The notes: generated by a model from the sequence alone, not told the origin. A stretch of 33,769 bases of DNA from Sterolibacterium sp. (GCA_018061005.1 JAGOVA010000028.1:1-33769); one strand, 5' to 3'; counted from the stretch's first letter, positions 16,738 to 23,547 are shown. A program made the numbers and translations.

Positions 16738-17841
16738 TCAGGATTTGCGGCGACCCGAGGCTACGGAGAGCAGCATCGTGATTACGAATAACGCCAAAGC
16801 CAGGCCATTGCCGATGGCAGCGGTCTGGCGCAATAAACTTTGATCTGCTTCCAGGAAATCAGCCAGGACGCGCATGAGTAGTGAGGTGTGCAGGGCGATC
16901 AAGGGAAGATAAAAAGTTGGGTGATAGGGGATTTTGACTCTGACTACAGCCGGAAAAATGATGGGGGCATGGCCAAAAATCATCGAAAAGACAAAGCCCA
17001 GAAAAATGCTGTGCAACGCGGCATCATGGAGTGGAGAACCCGCAGTTTCAGCCATGAATCCGCCCAGGACACCCAGGACACCCCCCGTGGCCAGCCAGCC
17101 ATAGCCACTCAGCAGGCAGAGGGCGATGAAGCGGGTGAGCCCGGATTGTTTGATGGTGCGCCGGGCAATATCGTAGCGAAACAGCCAGCCCGCCAGGATG
17201 ATGAGTGTCAAGGCATACAGTGTGAGTCCCAGAGACTCATTCCAGAATGCGCTGGTCAGGCTCAGCAGTAACACCCCGATCAGTAGGGCAAAGAAGCGTT
17301 GCGCGTCGCGGGGTGTGGGCAGATAGCGGGTGAGTTCGAGACGTTCTCCTGCAATGGTGAGGACGAGGAAAGCCATCCACCATGGTACTGCAGCAGGAAT
17401 GAGATGGCTTGCCCACCAGGTCAAACTACCGATCAACCAGCTGAGTGCGCCTAGTGCCAATGTGGCCGTGTAGATGGCAGGTTGCTGGCGAAAAATCAGC
17501 AAACTGCCTGTGGTGAGTGTGGCACCGCCGATGATATTGAGCCCTGATGCGAACTCTGCGGGTAGCCCCGCCATCAAGGCCAGCCCACTGGATCCGGCGC
17601 AAAGAGGTGCCAGATAAGCCCACGGACGCGCCAGTGCCACGGCACGTTCCAGACTGATGACCGTGCCTAAAAAAGCCGGAATCATCAGTGCGCCATGCCC
17701 CCAGGCGAGGGTGGCGGCCTGGGGGGCGTATGGAATCTGGCTGATGCCCATACGCGCCAGGCCGGCCAGTACACCCGCGATCAGAGCGAGCATGCCAAAC
17801 AGCAGCAGAGGCAGGCGGGCAATGGGTGTTATCGGTGCCAT
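16738..17841 (-). CDS. nnrS: NnrS family membrane protein
   Basis: The 367-residue polytopic inner-membrane protein has about ten to twelve hydrophobic segments. NnrS proteins are heme- and copper-containing and relieve nitrosative stress in denitrifiers and pathogens; genes of the family are typical NsrR targets. Landmarks are TLAWGHGALMIPAFLGTVIS, HSIFLGFVFSMIFGHAPIIF and PYHPTFYLPLIALHTSLLMR, with several in-membrane histidines that could bind metal. It lies 21 bp downstream of DUF2249 and 11 bp upstream of the FmdE-like gene. No good ribosome-binding site precedes ATG 17841, so coupling to the upstream gene is possible. Confidence 0.85.
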   Translation of the reverse strand: MAPITPIARLPLLLFGMLALIAGVLAGLARMGISQIPYAPQAATLAWGHGALMIPAFLGTVISLERAVALARPWAYLAPLCAGSSGLALMAGLPAEFASGLNIIGGATLTTGSLLIFRQQPAIYTATLALGALSWLIGSLTWWASHLIPAAVPWWMAFLVLTIAGERLELTRYLPTPRDAQRFFALLIGVLLLSLTSAFWNESLGLTLYALTLIILAGWLFRYDIARRTIKQSGLTRFIALCLLSGYGWLATGGVLGVLGGFMAETAGSPLHDAALHSIFLGFVFSMIFGHAPIIFPAVVRVKIPYHPTFYLPLIALHTSLLMRVLADFLEADQSLLRQTAAIGNGLALALFVITMLLSVASGRRKS

Positions 17842-17862
17842 CGGTGCTGTTGGCGGAAGTCG

Positions 17863-18138
17863 TTAATGACCACAGGCTCTCGGCGTGGCATGCACGGCTT
17901 TGCCGATACGTACCTGCCATGTGTCTGGGCCTTGTTCCAGGTAGTCCCAGGTGAACTCACCTGGGGACTCTGCCTGAAACTGATAAAACAAAGGCTTGGG
18001 GTCGTGGTCGTTGATCAACAGCAGTCCGTCGCCGGGTATCAATGTGTCAAACGTATTGAAAATCAGCGGGTGGCGTTCGCGCGGAGGAATCTGGCGAACG
18101 TCAATGGTGGTCTTGATGTTTTCGGCAGTCGTGCTCAT
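17863..18138 (-). CDS. DUF2249 domain protein (minus arm)
   Basis: The 91-residue cytoplasmic protein is a single DUF2249 domain: DVRQIPPRERHPLIFNTFDT, then NDHDPKPLFYQFQAESPGEF and WDYLEQGPDTWQVRIGK. The DHDP-x-PL region with its histidine is the family hallmark. DUF2249 genes often accompany hemerythrin, NnrS and NsrR genes, but the molecular role is not established. A paralogue is encoded at 19336. AGGAG precedes the ATG at 18138. It is second in a probable DUF59-DUF2249-nnrS-FmdE transcript. Confidence 0.87.
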   Translation of the reverse strand: MSTTAENIKTTIDVRQIPPRERHPLIFNTFDTLIPGDGLLLINDHDPKPLFYQFQAESPGEFTWDYLEQGPDTWQVRIGKAVHATPRACGH

Positions 18139-18171
18139 GGAATTCTCCTGATCAATTACAAGGGGAATCTT

Positions 18172-18507
18172 TCACCAGCCAAAATGTTTGCGAGCTTCTT
18201 CACTCATCAGCGCCGGGCTCCATGGGGGTTCCCAGACCAGGCGCACCTCAGATTGCAGGCTCGCTGGAAGTTGCTCGCGCAATACAGCCTCGACATCCTC
18301 GACGATCATTTCTCCCATCGGGCAAGCCGGGGAAGTCATGGTCATTTCAAGTGTGAGTGAGCGGCCATCTGCGGCAATATCGAGATGGTAGATCAGGCCG
18401 AGATCGACGATGTTCATGCCAACCTCTGGGTCAATCACCTGTCGCAAAGCGTTGAGCAGTGTGTCTTGATCGAGAGGATGGTCGGTGACTGTATTGAGCG
18501 GTGTCAT
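18172..18507 (-). CDS. MIP18/DUF59 family Fe-S assembly factor
   Basis: The 111-residue protein is a single DUF59 (MIP18, SufT/PaaD-like) domain. It has VIDPEVGMNIVDLGLIYHLD (residues 25-43) and the signature cysteine in TMTSPACPMGEM (Cys62). Related proteins help assemble or deliver iron-sulfur clusters. Its place as first gene of an NO-stress operon suggests repair of NO-damaged clusters, which is inference. The start chosen is ATG 18507; a TTG at 18528 is in frame but would lie inside the operator palindrome at 18518-18538. Gap to the next gene is 33 bp. Confidence 0.85.
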   Translation of the reverse strand: MTPLNTVTDHPLDQDTLLNALRQVIDPEVGMNIVDLGLIYHLDIAADGRSLTLEMTMTSPACPMGEMIVEDVEAVLREQLPASLQSEVRLVWEPPWSPALMSEEARKHFGW

Positions 18508-18517
18508 GGCTTTTGAA

Positions 18518-18538
18518 AGATGTATCAAAGATACACCT
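18518..18538. promoter_or_regulatory. NsrR-type operator upstream of the DUF59 operon
   Basis: A 21-bp near-perfect palindrome has halves AGATGTATC and GATACACCT around AAA; eight of nine positions are symmetric. It matches the general NsrR pattern (AAGATGTAT-type halves) and lies 11 bases before the ATG of the DUF59 gene, where bound repressor would block transcription. Its core TGTATCAAA is repeated exactly at 19292-19312. Confidence 0.68.
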
Positions 18539-18565
18539 GAAGCCTAGCAGTAGGAAGCCAGAAAA

Positions 18566-18586
18566 TCAATATATAAAATATATCTT
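18566..18586. promoter_or_regulatory. possible second, weaker operator or AT-rich promoter element
   Basis: ATATAT (18569-18574) and ATATAT (18578-18583) flank AAA; the right flank CTT completes an AAGATATAT half on the minus strand, while the left flank does not. It could be a weak NsrR site or simply the AT-rich promoter region of the minus-strand operon. Confidence 0.3.
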
Positions 18587-18613
18587 CATATCGGTGGCTG
18601 GGGAAGGCGGGGG

Positions 18614-18755
18614 GCATCCCCGCGTAGGCGGAGATTCCGCCCCAGCACCGACCCGAGGCACTCGCAAGTTTTGGATTCCCTCCTGCGCGGGAATGACGCG
18701 TACAGACTACTGCCCGTGGCCTGCGGGATGCTTGCTGGCGTCATTGCTAATCAGG
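18614..18755 (+). repeat. dispersed intergenic repeat, copy 2
   Basis: This is the second copy of the element at 8408-8563, in the same orientation. It shares GACCCGAGGC-N-CTCGCAAG, CCTGCGCGGGAATGACG and terminal CATTGCT-N-ATCAGG. Its hairpin (18675-18694) has one mismatch. Its right end runs over the last codons and stop of nsrR (stop at 18747-18749). It fills most of the gap between nsrR and the DUF59 gene. Confidence 0.72.
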
Positions 18756-19214
18756 AGATTTTTTTGTAACAGGCAGGCTTTGATTGATTTTGAGCAATTT
18801 TCCGATGGCACTTTGCTTGCTCATCAGGTCGGCCAGGGTGTACTCATCCAAGGTTGTGTAGAGTGCCTCGAAAGCGCGCTCGAGTATGTGGTTGAGTTGG
18901 CAGGCTGGCGCGATACAGCATTGAGATGGTGTCGCGGCCATACATTCCACAATCGGCCCGCCACCTTCACTGGCACGCACAACATCGCCCAGTCGAATTT
19001 CTTCGGCAGCATGCGCCAGACGAATCCCGCCGCCCTTGCCTCGCGTGGATTCGATGATCCCGTTGCGTGAAAGTTGATGGACGACTTTCATCAGGTGGTT
19101 GCCAGAAATTTTGTAAGCATCGGCGATTTCGGCAATCGTGATGAGCTTTCCGGGTTCAAGCGCGAGATACATCAGAACCCGCAAGGTGTAGTCAGAGAAA
19201 GTGGTCAGGCGCAT
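18747..19214 (-). CDS. nsrR: Rrf2-family nitric-oxide-sensing repressor NsrR
   Basis: The 155-residue protein begins MRLTTFSDYTLRVLMYLALE, has the recognition helix region SGNHLMKVVHQLSRNG and the wing STRGKGGGIRLA, and continues IRLGDVVRASE. The cluster-binding loop holds Cys91, Cys99, Cys100 and Cys105. By alignment with E. coli NsrR (Cys91/96/102), Cys91, Cys99 and Cys105 are the likely Fe-S ligands, with a loop three residues longer and an extra Cys100. NsrR loses DNA binding when NO attacks its cluster. The start is ATG 19214; the upstream in-frame TTG (19253) is unlikely. The C-terminal codons lie in a dispersed repeat. Its position between two arms that share an operator supports the NsrR call over IscR or RsrR. 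Confidence 0.88.
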   Translation of the reverse strand: MRLTTFSDYTLRVLMYLALEPGKLITIAEIADAYKISGNHLMKVVHQLSRNGIIESTRGKGGGIRLAHAAEEIRLGDVVRASEGGGPIVECMAATPSQCCIAPACQLNHILERAFEALYTTLDEYTLADLMSKQSAIGKLLKINQSLPVTKKSPD

Positions 19215-19241
19215 GGTGGTGTCCCAGTGAAAATGGGGTTT

Positions 19242-19263
19242 AAGATGTAGCAAATATATTGCT
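19242..19263. promoter_or_regulatory. candidate operator upstream of nsrR
   Basis: AAGATGTAG (19242-19250) is a good NsrR-type left half but the right half is poor. The same stretch holds a perfect AGCAA-N5-TTGCT inverted repeat (19249-19263). It lies 28 bases before the nsrR start and could mediate autoregulation. Confidence 0.35.
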
Positions 19264-19291
19264 TTAACGGAATGAAGTTGCTATGCTGAAA

Positions 19292-19312
19292 TCCTGTATC
19301 AAATATACCTTA
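19292..19312. promoter_or_regulatory. NsrR-type operator upstream of the plus-strand arm
   Basis: TCCTGTATC and TATACCTTA flank AAA. The core TGTATCAAA is identical to the operator at 18518-18538, and the right sides agree as ATAC-x-CCT versus ATACCT. It lies 24 bases before the second DUF2249 gene, a position suited to repression. Confidence 0.62.
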
Positions 19313-19335
19313 TGTTTGTGCCGGGAGGATGGATC

Positions 19336-19638
19336 ATGGTTTCAGTACATCAGCAGGTGAGCCAGCTGGATTTGCGTCAAATCACAGCCGTTGAACGCCA
19401 ACCACGGGTTTTTGATCGGTTTAATCAGATGCAGCCTGGCGACACGCTATGGTTGACCCATTTTCATCATTCATTGCCTTTGTTGTATTTGTTGCTGGCG
19501 GAGTCCCCCCGGGGTTTTACCTGGAAATATCTCGAGGAGGGACCCAAACGCTGGCGCATCCGGATTGACAAAATGAACGGGGTGAATGGGGTGAACAGAA
19601 AGATAGCAGCGGAGCTTGCTGTGCAGACCGCACATTGA
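19336..19638 (+). CDS. DUF2249 domain protein (plus arm)
   Basis: The 100-residue protein is a paralogue of the one at 17863: LDLRQITAVERQPRVFDRFN, THFHHSLPLLYLLLAESPRG and WKYLEEGPKRWRIRIDK align throughout. The DHDP motif is changed to HFHHSLPL, so the histidine content differs and the metal or partner may differ too. A short tail contains an in-frame GVN-GVN duplication. The start is ATG 19336 with GGGAGG at 19323-19328; ATG 19312 would overlap the operator. It lies 19 bp upstream of the reductase gene and begins the plus-strand arm. Confidence 0.82.
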   Translation: MVSVHQQVSQLDLRQITAVERQPRVFDRFNQMQPGDTLWLTHFHHSLPLLYLLLAESPRGFTWKYLEEGPKRWRIRIDKMNGVNGVNRKIAAELAVQTAH

Positions 19639-19657
19639 CGCAAAGCGGGGGGGCAAA

Positions 19658-20494
19658 ATGGACATGGCGGTCAATTTGGCAAAACCGGGATTCCCGGTGG
19701 GTGTGGATCAGCGCACGGTTGAGGCCGCGACAAAATGGTCAGAAGAGCACGTGCTCGCCCTGCATCGCTGGTCACCTACGTTGTTTTCTGTGCGGACGAC
19801 ACGTTCATCGGCCTTTCGTTTTACGCCAGGCCAGTTTGCCCGGCTCGGGATCGTGGATGAGGCTGGCGGTGCGTTGATCTGGCGCGCTTATTCAATGGCT
19901 TCTGCGAATTATGACGAGCATCTCGAGTTTTTTTCCATACTTGTGCCTGATGGAGCTTTTACCTCGCGCCTGACGAACATTGCGCCGGGCGCACCGATTT
20001 TGGTCGAGAAAGCCAGCTACGGTTTTCTGACGGCAGATCGTTTTGTCGGTGGGCGTGATTTGTGGCTGCTGGCCACGGGTACGGGGCTCGCGCCGTTTTT
20101 GTCCATATTGCACGATCCGGCAGTGTGGGATAAATATGAGAACATCATTTTGGTCTATAGCGTGCGTTATGCCAGTGAGCTTGCCTATCAAGATGAAATT
20201 GCGGCGTTGCCTGCGCGTGAGTTGCTGCGTGATGGCCGCGCGCACTTGCACTATGTTCCGGTGGTGACGCGGGAGCCTGTGGCGGGGGCGTTGTCGGCGC
20301 GCATCACTCAGTTGATCACGGAGGGTCGGCTGGAAGAGGTCGTCGGCTTGCCACTGGAAATTGAGCACTCGCGTTTGATGATCTGCGGTAATCCGCAGAT
20401 GGCACTGGATTTGCGTGAAGTTTTGACAGGACGTGGCTTTAGAACCGGTCGGCGTGGGGTACCCGGGCAACTGGCTTTTGAAAACTATTGGTAG
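19658..20494 (+). CDS. fpr: ferredoxin--NADP+ reductase (bacterial FPR type)
   Basis: The 278-residue flavoprotein moves electrons between NADPH and ferredoxin or flavodoxin. It shows the FAD-binding region FTPGQFARLGI and RAYSMAS (residues 76-82), then the NADP-binding GTGLAPFLSI (141-150), ICGNPQM and an aromatic C terminus FENYW. These features and the length fit the bacterial FPR subfamily. In E. coli and Azotobacter such enzymes serve redox-stress responses and Fe-S enzyme reactivation. Here it may supply electrons for NO removal or cluster repair, which is inference from context. The start is ATG 19658 preceded by a G-run; the second Met is two codons on. The gene ends 16 bases before the GGGAAA array. 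Confidence 0.9.
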   Translation: MDMAVNLAKPGFPVGVDQRTVEAATKWSEEHVLALHRWSPTLFSVRTTRSSAFRFTPGQFARLGIVDEAGGALIWRAYSMASANYDEHLEFFSILVPDGAFTSRLTNIAPGAPILVEKASYGFLTADRFVGGRDLWLLATGTGLAPFLSILHDPAVWDKYENIILVYSVRYASELAYQDEIAALPARELLRDGRAHLHYVPVVTREPVAGALSARITQLITEGRLEEVVGLPLEIEHSRLMICGNPQMALDLREVLTGRGFRTGRRGVPGQLAFENYW

Positions 20495-20509
20495 GCCGCC
20501 GGTTGTTCT

Positions 20510-20580
20510 GGAAAGGGAAAGGGAAAGGGAAAGGGAAAGGGAAAGGGAAAGGGAAAGGGAAAGGGAAAGGGAAAGGGAAA
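20510..20580 (+). repeat. (GGGAAA)n hexanucleotide microsatellite upstream of the hemerythrin-like gene
   Basis: The array has 11 perfect GGGAAA units (GGG tracts from 20515 to 20577, every 6 bases) plus a leading GGAAA. It occupies most of the 90-bp gap between fpr and the hemerythrin-like gene and ends 4 bases before the ATG at 20585. Four or more GGG tracts with AAA loops match the G-quadruplex pattern on the transcribed-sense strand. Each unit also contains AAGGGA, an imperfect Shine-Dalgarno; the last is 6 bases before the ATG. Unit-number change by slippage would not shift any frame. Confidence 0.95.
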
Positions 20581-20584
20581 GCCG

Positions 20585-21037
20585 ATGAAACGCAGCACCG
20601 CACTGACCTCTTTGTCGCGTGAGCATCACACAGCACTTGTATTGGCCAAGCAGGCACAGCGTCTGGCGCACGATCAGCCGGAATCGCCGGCGGTGCAGAT
20701 GTTTATGTCTGCCTTGAAAGCACGCTTTAGCAGCGAACTTGAACCGCATTTTCAGGTCGAGGAAACGACATTGCTGCGGGCACTCGAGGAAAATACGGAT
20801 ATGGATACGGAGGCGCGTGCGCTGGCACGGCGCACCCGGCATGAACACGAAGCCTTGCGTGCGCTGGCGCAGCGTGTATCGGCACTGGATTTTTCCAGCC
20901 TCGCGCCCTTTGGCGAGTTGCTTGCGGCGCATGTCAGATTCGAGGAGCGCGAGTTGTTTGATCGGGCGGAAAGCCTGCTCTCAGTACAGCAACTGGCGTG
21001 CGTCGCGGCGGCCAGCGCGATGCAATCGCACGCCTGA
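20585..21037 (+). CDS. hemerythrin-like HHE domain protein
   Basis: The 150-residue alpha-helical protein has the metal-ligand pattern of bacterial hemerythrin-like (HHE) proteins: His14/His15 (SREHHTALVLAK), His55 with Glu59/60 (EPHFQVEE), His86/His88 (RHEHEAL), and His116 with Glu120/121 (HVRFEERELF). Such diiron proteins bind O2 or NO or help iron-sulfur repair (compare RIC/YtfE, which has an extra N-terminal domain not seen here). The only ribosome-binding sequence is the GGGAAA array upstream. Its placement after NsrR-controlled genes supports a nitrosative-stress role. Confidence 0.87.
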   Translation: MKRSTALTSLSREHHTALVLAKQAQRLAHDQPESPAVQMFMSALKARFSSELEPHFQVEETTLLRALEENTDMDTEARALARRTRHEHEALRALAQRVSALDFSSLAPFGELLAAHVRFEERELFDRAESLLSVQQLACVAAASAMQSHA

Positions 21038-21080
21038 AGTCAGGTATCGCATGTGTTTCATGTAACCCGGGAGAACCGCC

Positions 21081-21413
21081 ATGTCCATGCCCCACGCTGC
21101 TTCGGGTGAGGTTTTTGATGTCCGCCCCATGGGTGAGCATTTTCGTGAGAAGTCTTCGGTGACGCTGGTGCGTGCCGAGCATCTGGAAGTGTTCCGCCTG
21201 GTTTTACCGGCAGGTAAAGCCACGCCCGGTCACAAGGCGGCAGGAAGCATCACCCTGCAATGCCTGGAAGGGCAGGTTGAACTGGAGGCGCATGGGCGCA
21301 CCCAGTTATTGCAGCCGGGTGACATGGTTTATCTGGCCGATGCCGAGCCGCATGCCGTGAAGGCACTGGAAAATAGCTCCTTGTTGATTACGCTGCTGCT
21401 GCACCGGGTTTGA
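21081..21413 (+). CDS. small cupin-domain protein
   Basis: The 110-residue single-domain cupin shows the two conserved motifs: AGKATPGHKAAGSITLQCLE (His51) and PGDMVYLADAEPHAVKA (His91). The motif set is reduced, so metal binding by His51 and His91 is possible but not certain. Small cupins of this kind are common partners of DUF2249 and hemerythrin genes. GGGAG at 21069-21073 sets the start. It lies 43 bp after the hemerythrin-like gene and probably ends the plus-strand operon. Confidence 0.84.
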   Translation: MSMPHAASGEVFDVRPMGEHFREKSSVTLVRAEHLEVFRLVLPAGKATPGHKAAGSITLQCLEGQVELEAHGRTQLLQPGDMVYLADAEPHAVKALENSSLLITLLLHRV

Positions 21414-21477
21414 GCACGGGAACCCTCTTGCCTGCCATTGCCAGCCAGATGATAGGCAAAATTAACCTGGAATTTCG

Positions 21478-21483
21478 TATACT
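21478..21483 (+). promoter_or_regulatory. candidate -10 box of the flavin dehydrogenase gene
   Basis: TATACT is a near-consensus -10 hexamer 40 bases before the GTG at 21524. No convincing -35 is visible at 16-18 bp spacing. Just upstream, TTGCCT and AGGCAA form an inverted repeat of unknown meaning. Confidence 0.38.
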
Positions 21484-21523
21484 CGCCCCTCTGGTCATCC
21501 CTTTACCGTAGGAGCGCGTCGCC

Positions 21524-23002
21524 GTGACAACATCTGTACATATGCCGTCCCATCCCTGTCGTCTGGCCGATGTTCCGCATTGGGATGGCGAGGCGGATGC
21601 GTTGATCGTGGGTTACGGTATTGCTGGCGCCTGTGCTGCGCTGGAGGCGAGCGCGGCAGGAGCGCAATGCCTGCTTTTCGAAAAGGCCGCAGGAGCGGGG
21701 GGGAGTTCGGCTCTATCGGGTGGGGAGTTTTATTTTGGCGGCAATGGCGGAACCCCTGTGCAGCGCGAGCATGGCTATCCGGATACGACGGAAGATTTTT
21801 ACAATTATTTGATGATGGCCGGTGGGCCGGGCGCCGATGCGGAGCGGGTGCGCCTGTATGCCGAAAATGCCTTGTCGCATTATGAATGGCTGGTGGCACA
21901 AGGCGTGCCTTTCAAGGGCACTTTTCATCCGGCACGCACGGCCGAGCCGCTGACCGATGACACGTTGGTCTGGAGTGGCAGCGAGTCTGCCTGGCCGTTC
22001 TGCGAGCACGCCCGACCCGCCCCGCGCGGCCATGCCGTGCAGAAGAAGGGGATGGGCGCTGGCAAGGTGGCCATGCAAAAGCTGGTTGAGCGGATTGTGA
22101 CCGAGCCACGCATCAGCGTCCATTACAACAGCCGCGCGCTTGCGCTGATCGTCGATACGGATCATGCCGTGCAGGGCATGGTGGTGCGGGTGGATGGAAC
22201 AGTCCGTTATTACCGGGCAAGAAAAGGGGTCGTCCTTTGCAGCGGAGGGTTTATCGACAACGAAGACATGGTGCGTCGTTATGCGCCGGATGCACTGCGT
22301 GTGGGCATTCATGTCAGCGGGGGGCAGGATGATGGTTCAGGGATTCGCATGGGCATCTCGGTGGGTGCTGCGGCGATCCACATGGATCAATTCTTGTCGA
22401 CGCGCGCCTTTGTGCCGCCAGAAAGCCTGATCCGCGGCATCTTCATCAATGAGCGCGGGCAACGCTTCATCAATGAAGACGCTTACCATGGCCGGATCGG
22501 TCAATACATCATGCGCCAGCCCAACGGGAATGCCTGGTTGCTGGTCGACAACCGGATTTTTGAACGTCCTGTATTGAACCCCGGGGTGGAGATTGCTGCC
22601 GTGGGTGAAACCTGGACGGAAATTGAAGAAGCGCTGGGCTTGCCTGCCGGAGAACTGCTACATACCGTTGAAAATTACAATCGTCATGCGCTTGCCGGCA
22701 CTGACCCTCTGTTTCACAAGCAGGCGGAATGGCTGCAGCCGTTAATTGAAGCACCTTTTGCTGCGTTGGCCTTTGGTGACCAAGCCTGGCCAGCGGCGGG
22801 CTTTACGCTGGGCGGGTTGGCCACCCGGACGACGGGGCAGGTCATTAATCCGGATGGCGCGGTGATCCCTGGCCTTTATGCGGCCGGGCGTGCGGCCTGT
22901 GGTTTGCCGCGCTGGGGCGAAGGCTACAGTTCGGGCATGTCGCTGGCCGATGCCAGTTACTTTGGTCGCCTTGCCGGGCAGCATCTGGCTACGGCGAGCT
23001 GA
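21524..23002 (+). CDS. FAD-dependent dehydrogenase of the fumarate reductase/KstD superfamily
   Basis: The 492-residue flavoprotein has an N-terminal Rossmann motif (ALIVGYGIAGACAALEAS, residues 26-43), the GGSSALSGGEFYFGG loop (59-73) and the C-terminal flavin motif WGEGYSSGMSLADASYFG. It also has RGIFINERGQRFINEDAYHG in the middle and GGLATRTTGQVINPDGAVIP near the end. This is the FAD_binding_2 superfamily that includes fumarate reductases, tricarballylate dehydrogenase and 3-ketosteroid 1-dehydrogenase. The substrate cannot be told from sequence. The start is GTG 21524 with AGGAG at 21510-21514; the ATG at 21542 lacks a ribosome-binding site. A ketosteroid-isomerase-fold gene follows 98 bp downstream. 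Confidence 0.85.
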   Translation: MTTSVHMPSHPCRLADVPHWDGEADALIVGYGIAGACAALEASAAGAQCLLFEKAAGAGGSSALSGGEFYFGGNGGTPVQREHGYPDTTEDFYNYLMMAGGPGADAERVRLYAENALSHYEWLVAQGVPFKGTFHPARTAEPLTDDTLVWSGSESAWPFCEHARPAPRGHAVQKKGMGAGKVAMQKLVERIVTEPRISVHYNSRALALIVDTDHAVQGMVVRVDGTVRYYRARKGVVLCSGGFIDNEDMVRRYAPDALRVGIHVSGGQDDGSGIRMGISVGAAAIHMDQFLSTRAFVPPESLIRGIFINERGQRFINEDAYHGRIGQYIMRQPNGNAWLLVDNRIFERPVLNPGVEIAAVGETWTEIEEALGLPAGELLHTVENYNRHALAGTDPLFHKQAEWLQPLIEAPFAALAFGDQAWPAAGFTLGGLATRTTGQVINPDGAVIPGLYAAGRAACGLPRWGEGYSSGMSLADASYFGRLAGQHLATAS

Positions 23003-23100
23003 CGCGGATGTTCATTGAGCCAGGCCGGTCAGTATTCATAGCATCCACATAACCCATACAACCTGCTGATTCAACCCATTTTTTATCGGAGACAATTTAT

Positions 23101-23547
23101 ATGAGCGATGTCGATTTCACCCAGGACTCTACTTTTCCGGCGCAGCAGGCCGGTTTCAACTCGATGCGTCACGTCAAGGCGAGAAATCGTGCCGGTTGGC
23201 TGGCCTTGTTTGCTGACGATGCCGTATTGCAGGATCCGGTCGGGGTTTCGCCGTTCGATCCAACGGGGCTGGGGCACAAGGGTAAAGAGGCCATCGGCGC
23301 GTTCTGGGATAACGTGATCGAACCCAATGGGGGGATTTTTCGCGTTCGTGAGTCTTACCCGGCGGCGGATGAATGCGCCAATGTGATTACCCTGGGCAAG
23401 ACGCTGCCCAATGGCAAACTGTTTGATGTGAATTTTGTCGGCCTTTATCGGGTGAATGAGGCAGGCAAAATTGTCTCACTGAAGGCGTACTGGCAATTTA
23501 ACAAGGTGATGGCAGACTTCGCGGCAGCCATGGCGGATCCGGCGTAA
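23101..23547 (+). CDS. NTF2-like / ketosteroid-isomerase-fold protein
   Basis: The 148-residue protein resembles steroid delta-isomerase: LFADDAVLQDPVG (residues 36-48) aligns with the LFADDATVEDPVG segment of the Comamonas enzyme, keeping the catalytic base as Asp45. AGKIVSLKAYW aligns with its C-terminal strand. By eye, the tyrosine and second aspartate of the classical oxyanion hole are not kept (a Ser near position 21 and Gly114 fall there), so a classical isomerase reaction is uncertain. CGGAGA precedes the ATG. It follows the FAD dehydrogenase in the same direction and may act with it. Confidence 0.78.
   Translation: MSDVDFTQDSTFPAQQAGFNSMRHVKARNRAGWLALFADDAVLQDPVGVSPFDPTGLGHKGKEAIGAFWDNVIEPNGGIFRVRESYPAADECANVITLGKTLPNGKLFDVNFVGLYRVNEAGKIVSLKAYWQFNKVMADFAAAMADPA

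Noticed and set aside
18508-18528. Upstream TTG start for the DUF59 protein
   Set aside because: It would place the start inside the operator palindrome and add residues absent from the family; the ATG at 18507 fits better.
20510-20580. CRISPR array
   Set aside because: The repeat is a 6-base microsatellite without spacers; the other tandem repeats in the window have only two units.
19892-20932. 346-residue minus-strand frame with a long Ser-Leu repeat (and a second frame with Phe-Pro repeats)
   Set aside because: The repeats are just the GGGAAA array read backwards; the rest is antisense to fpr and the hemerythrin-like gene.
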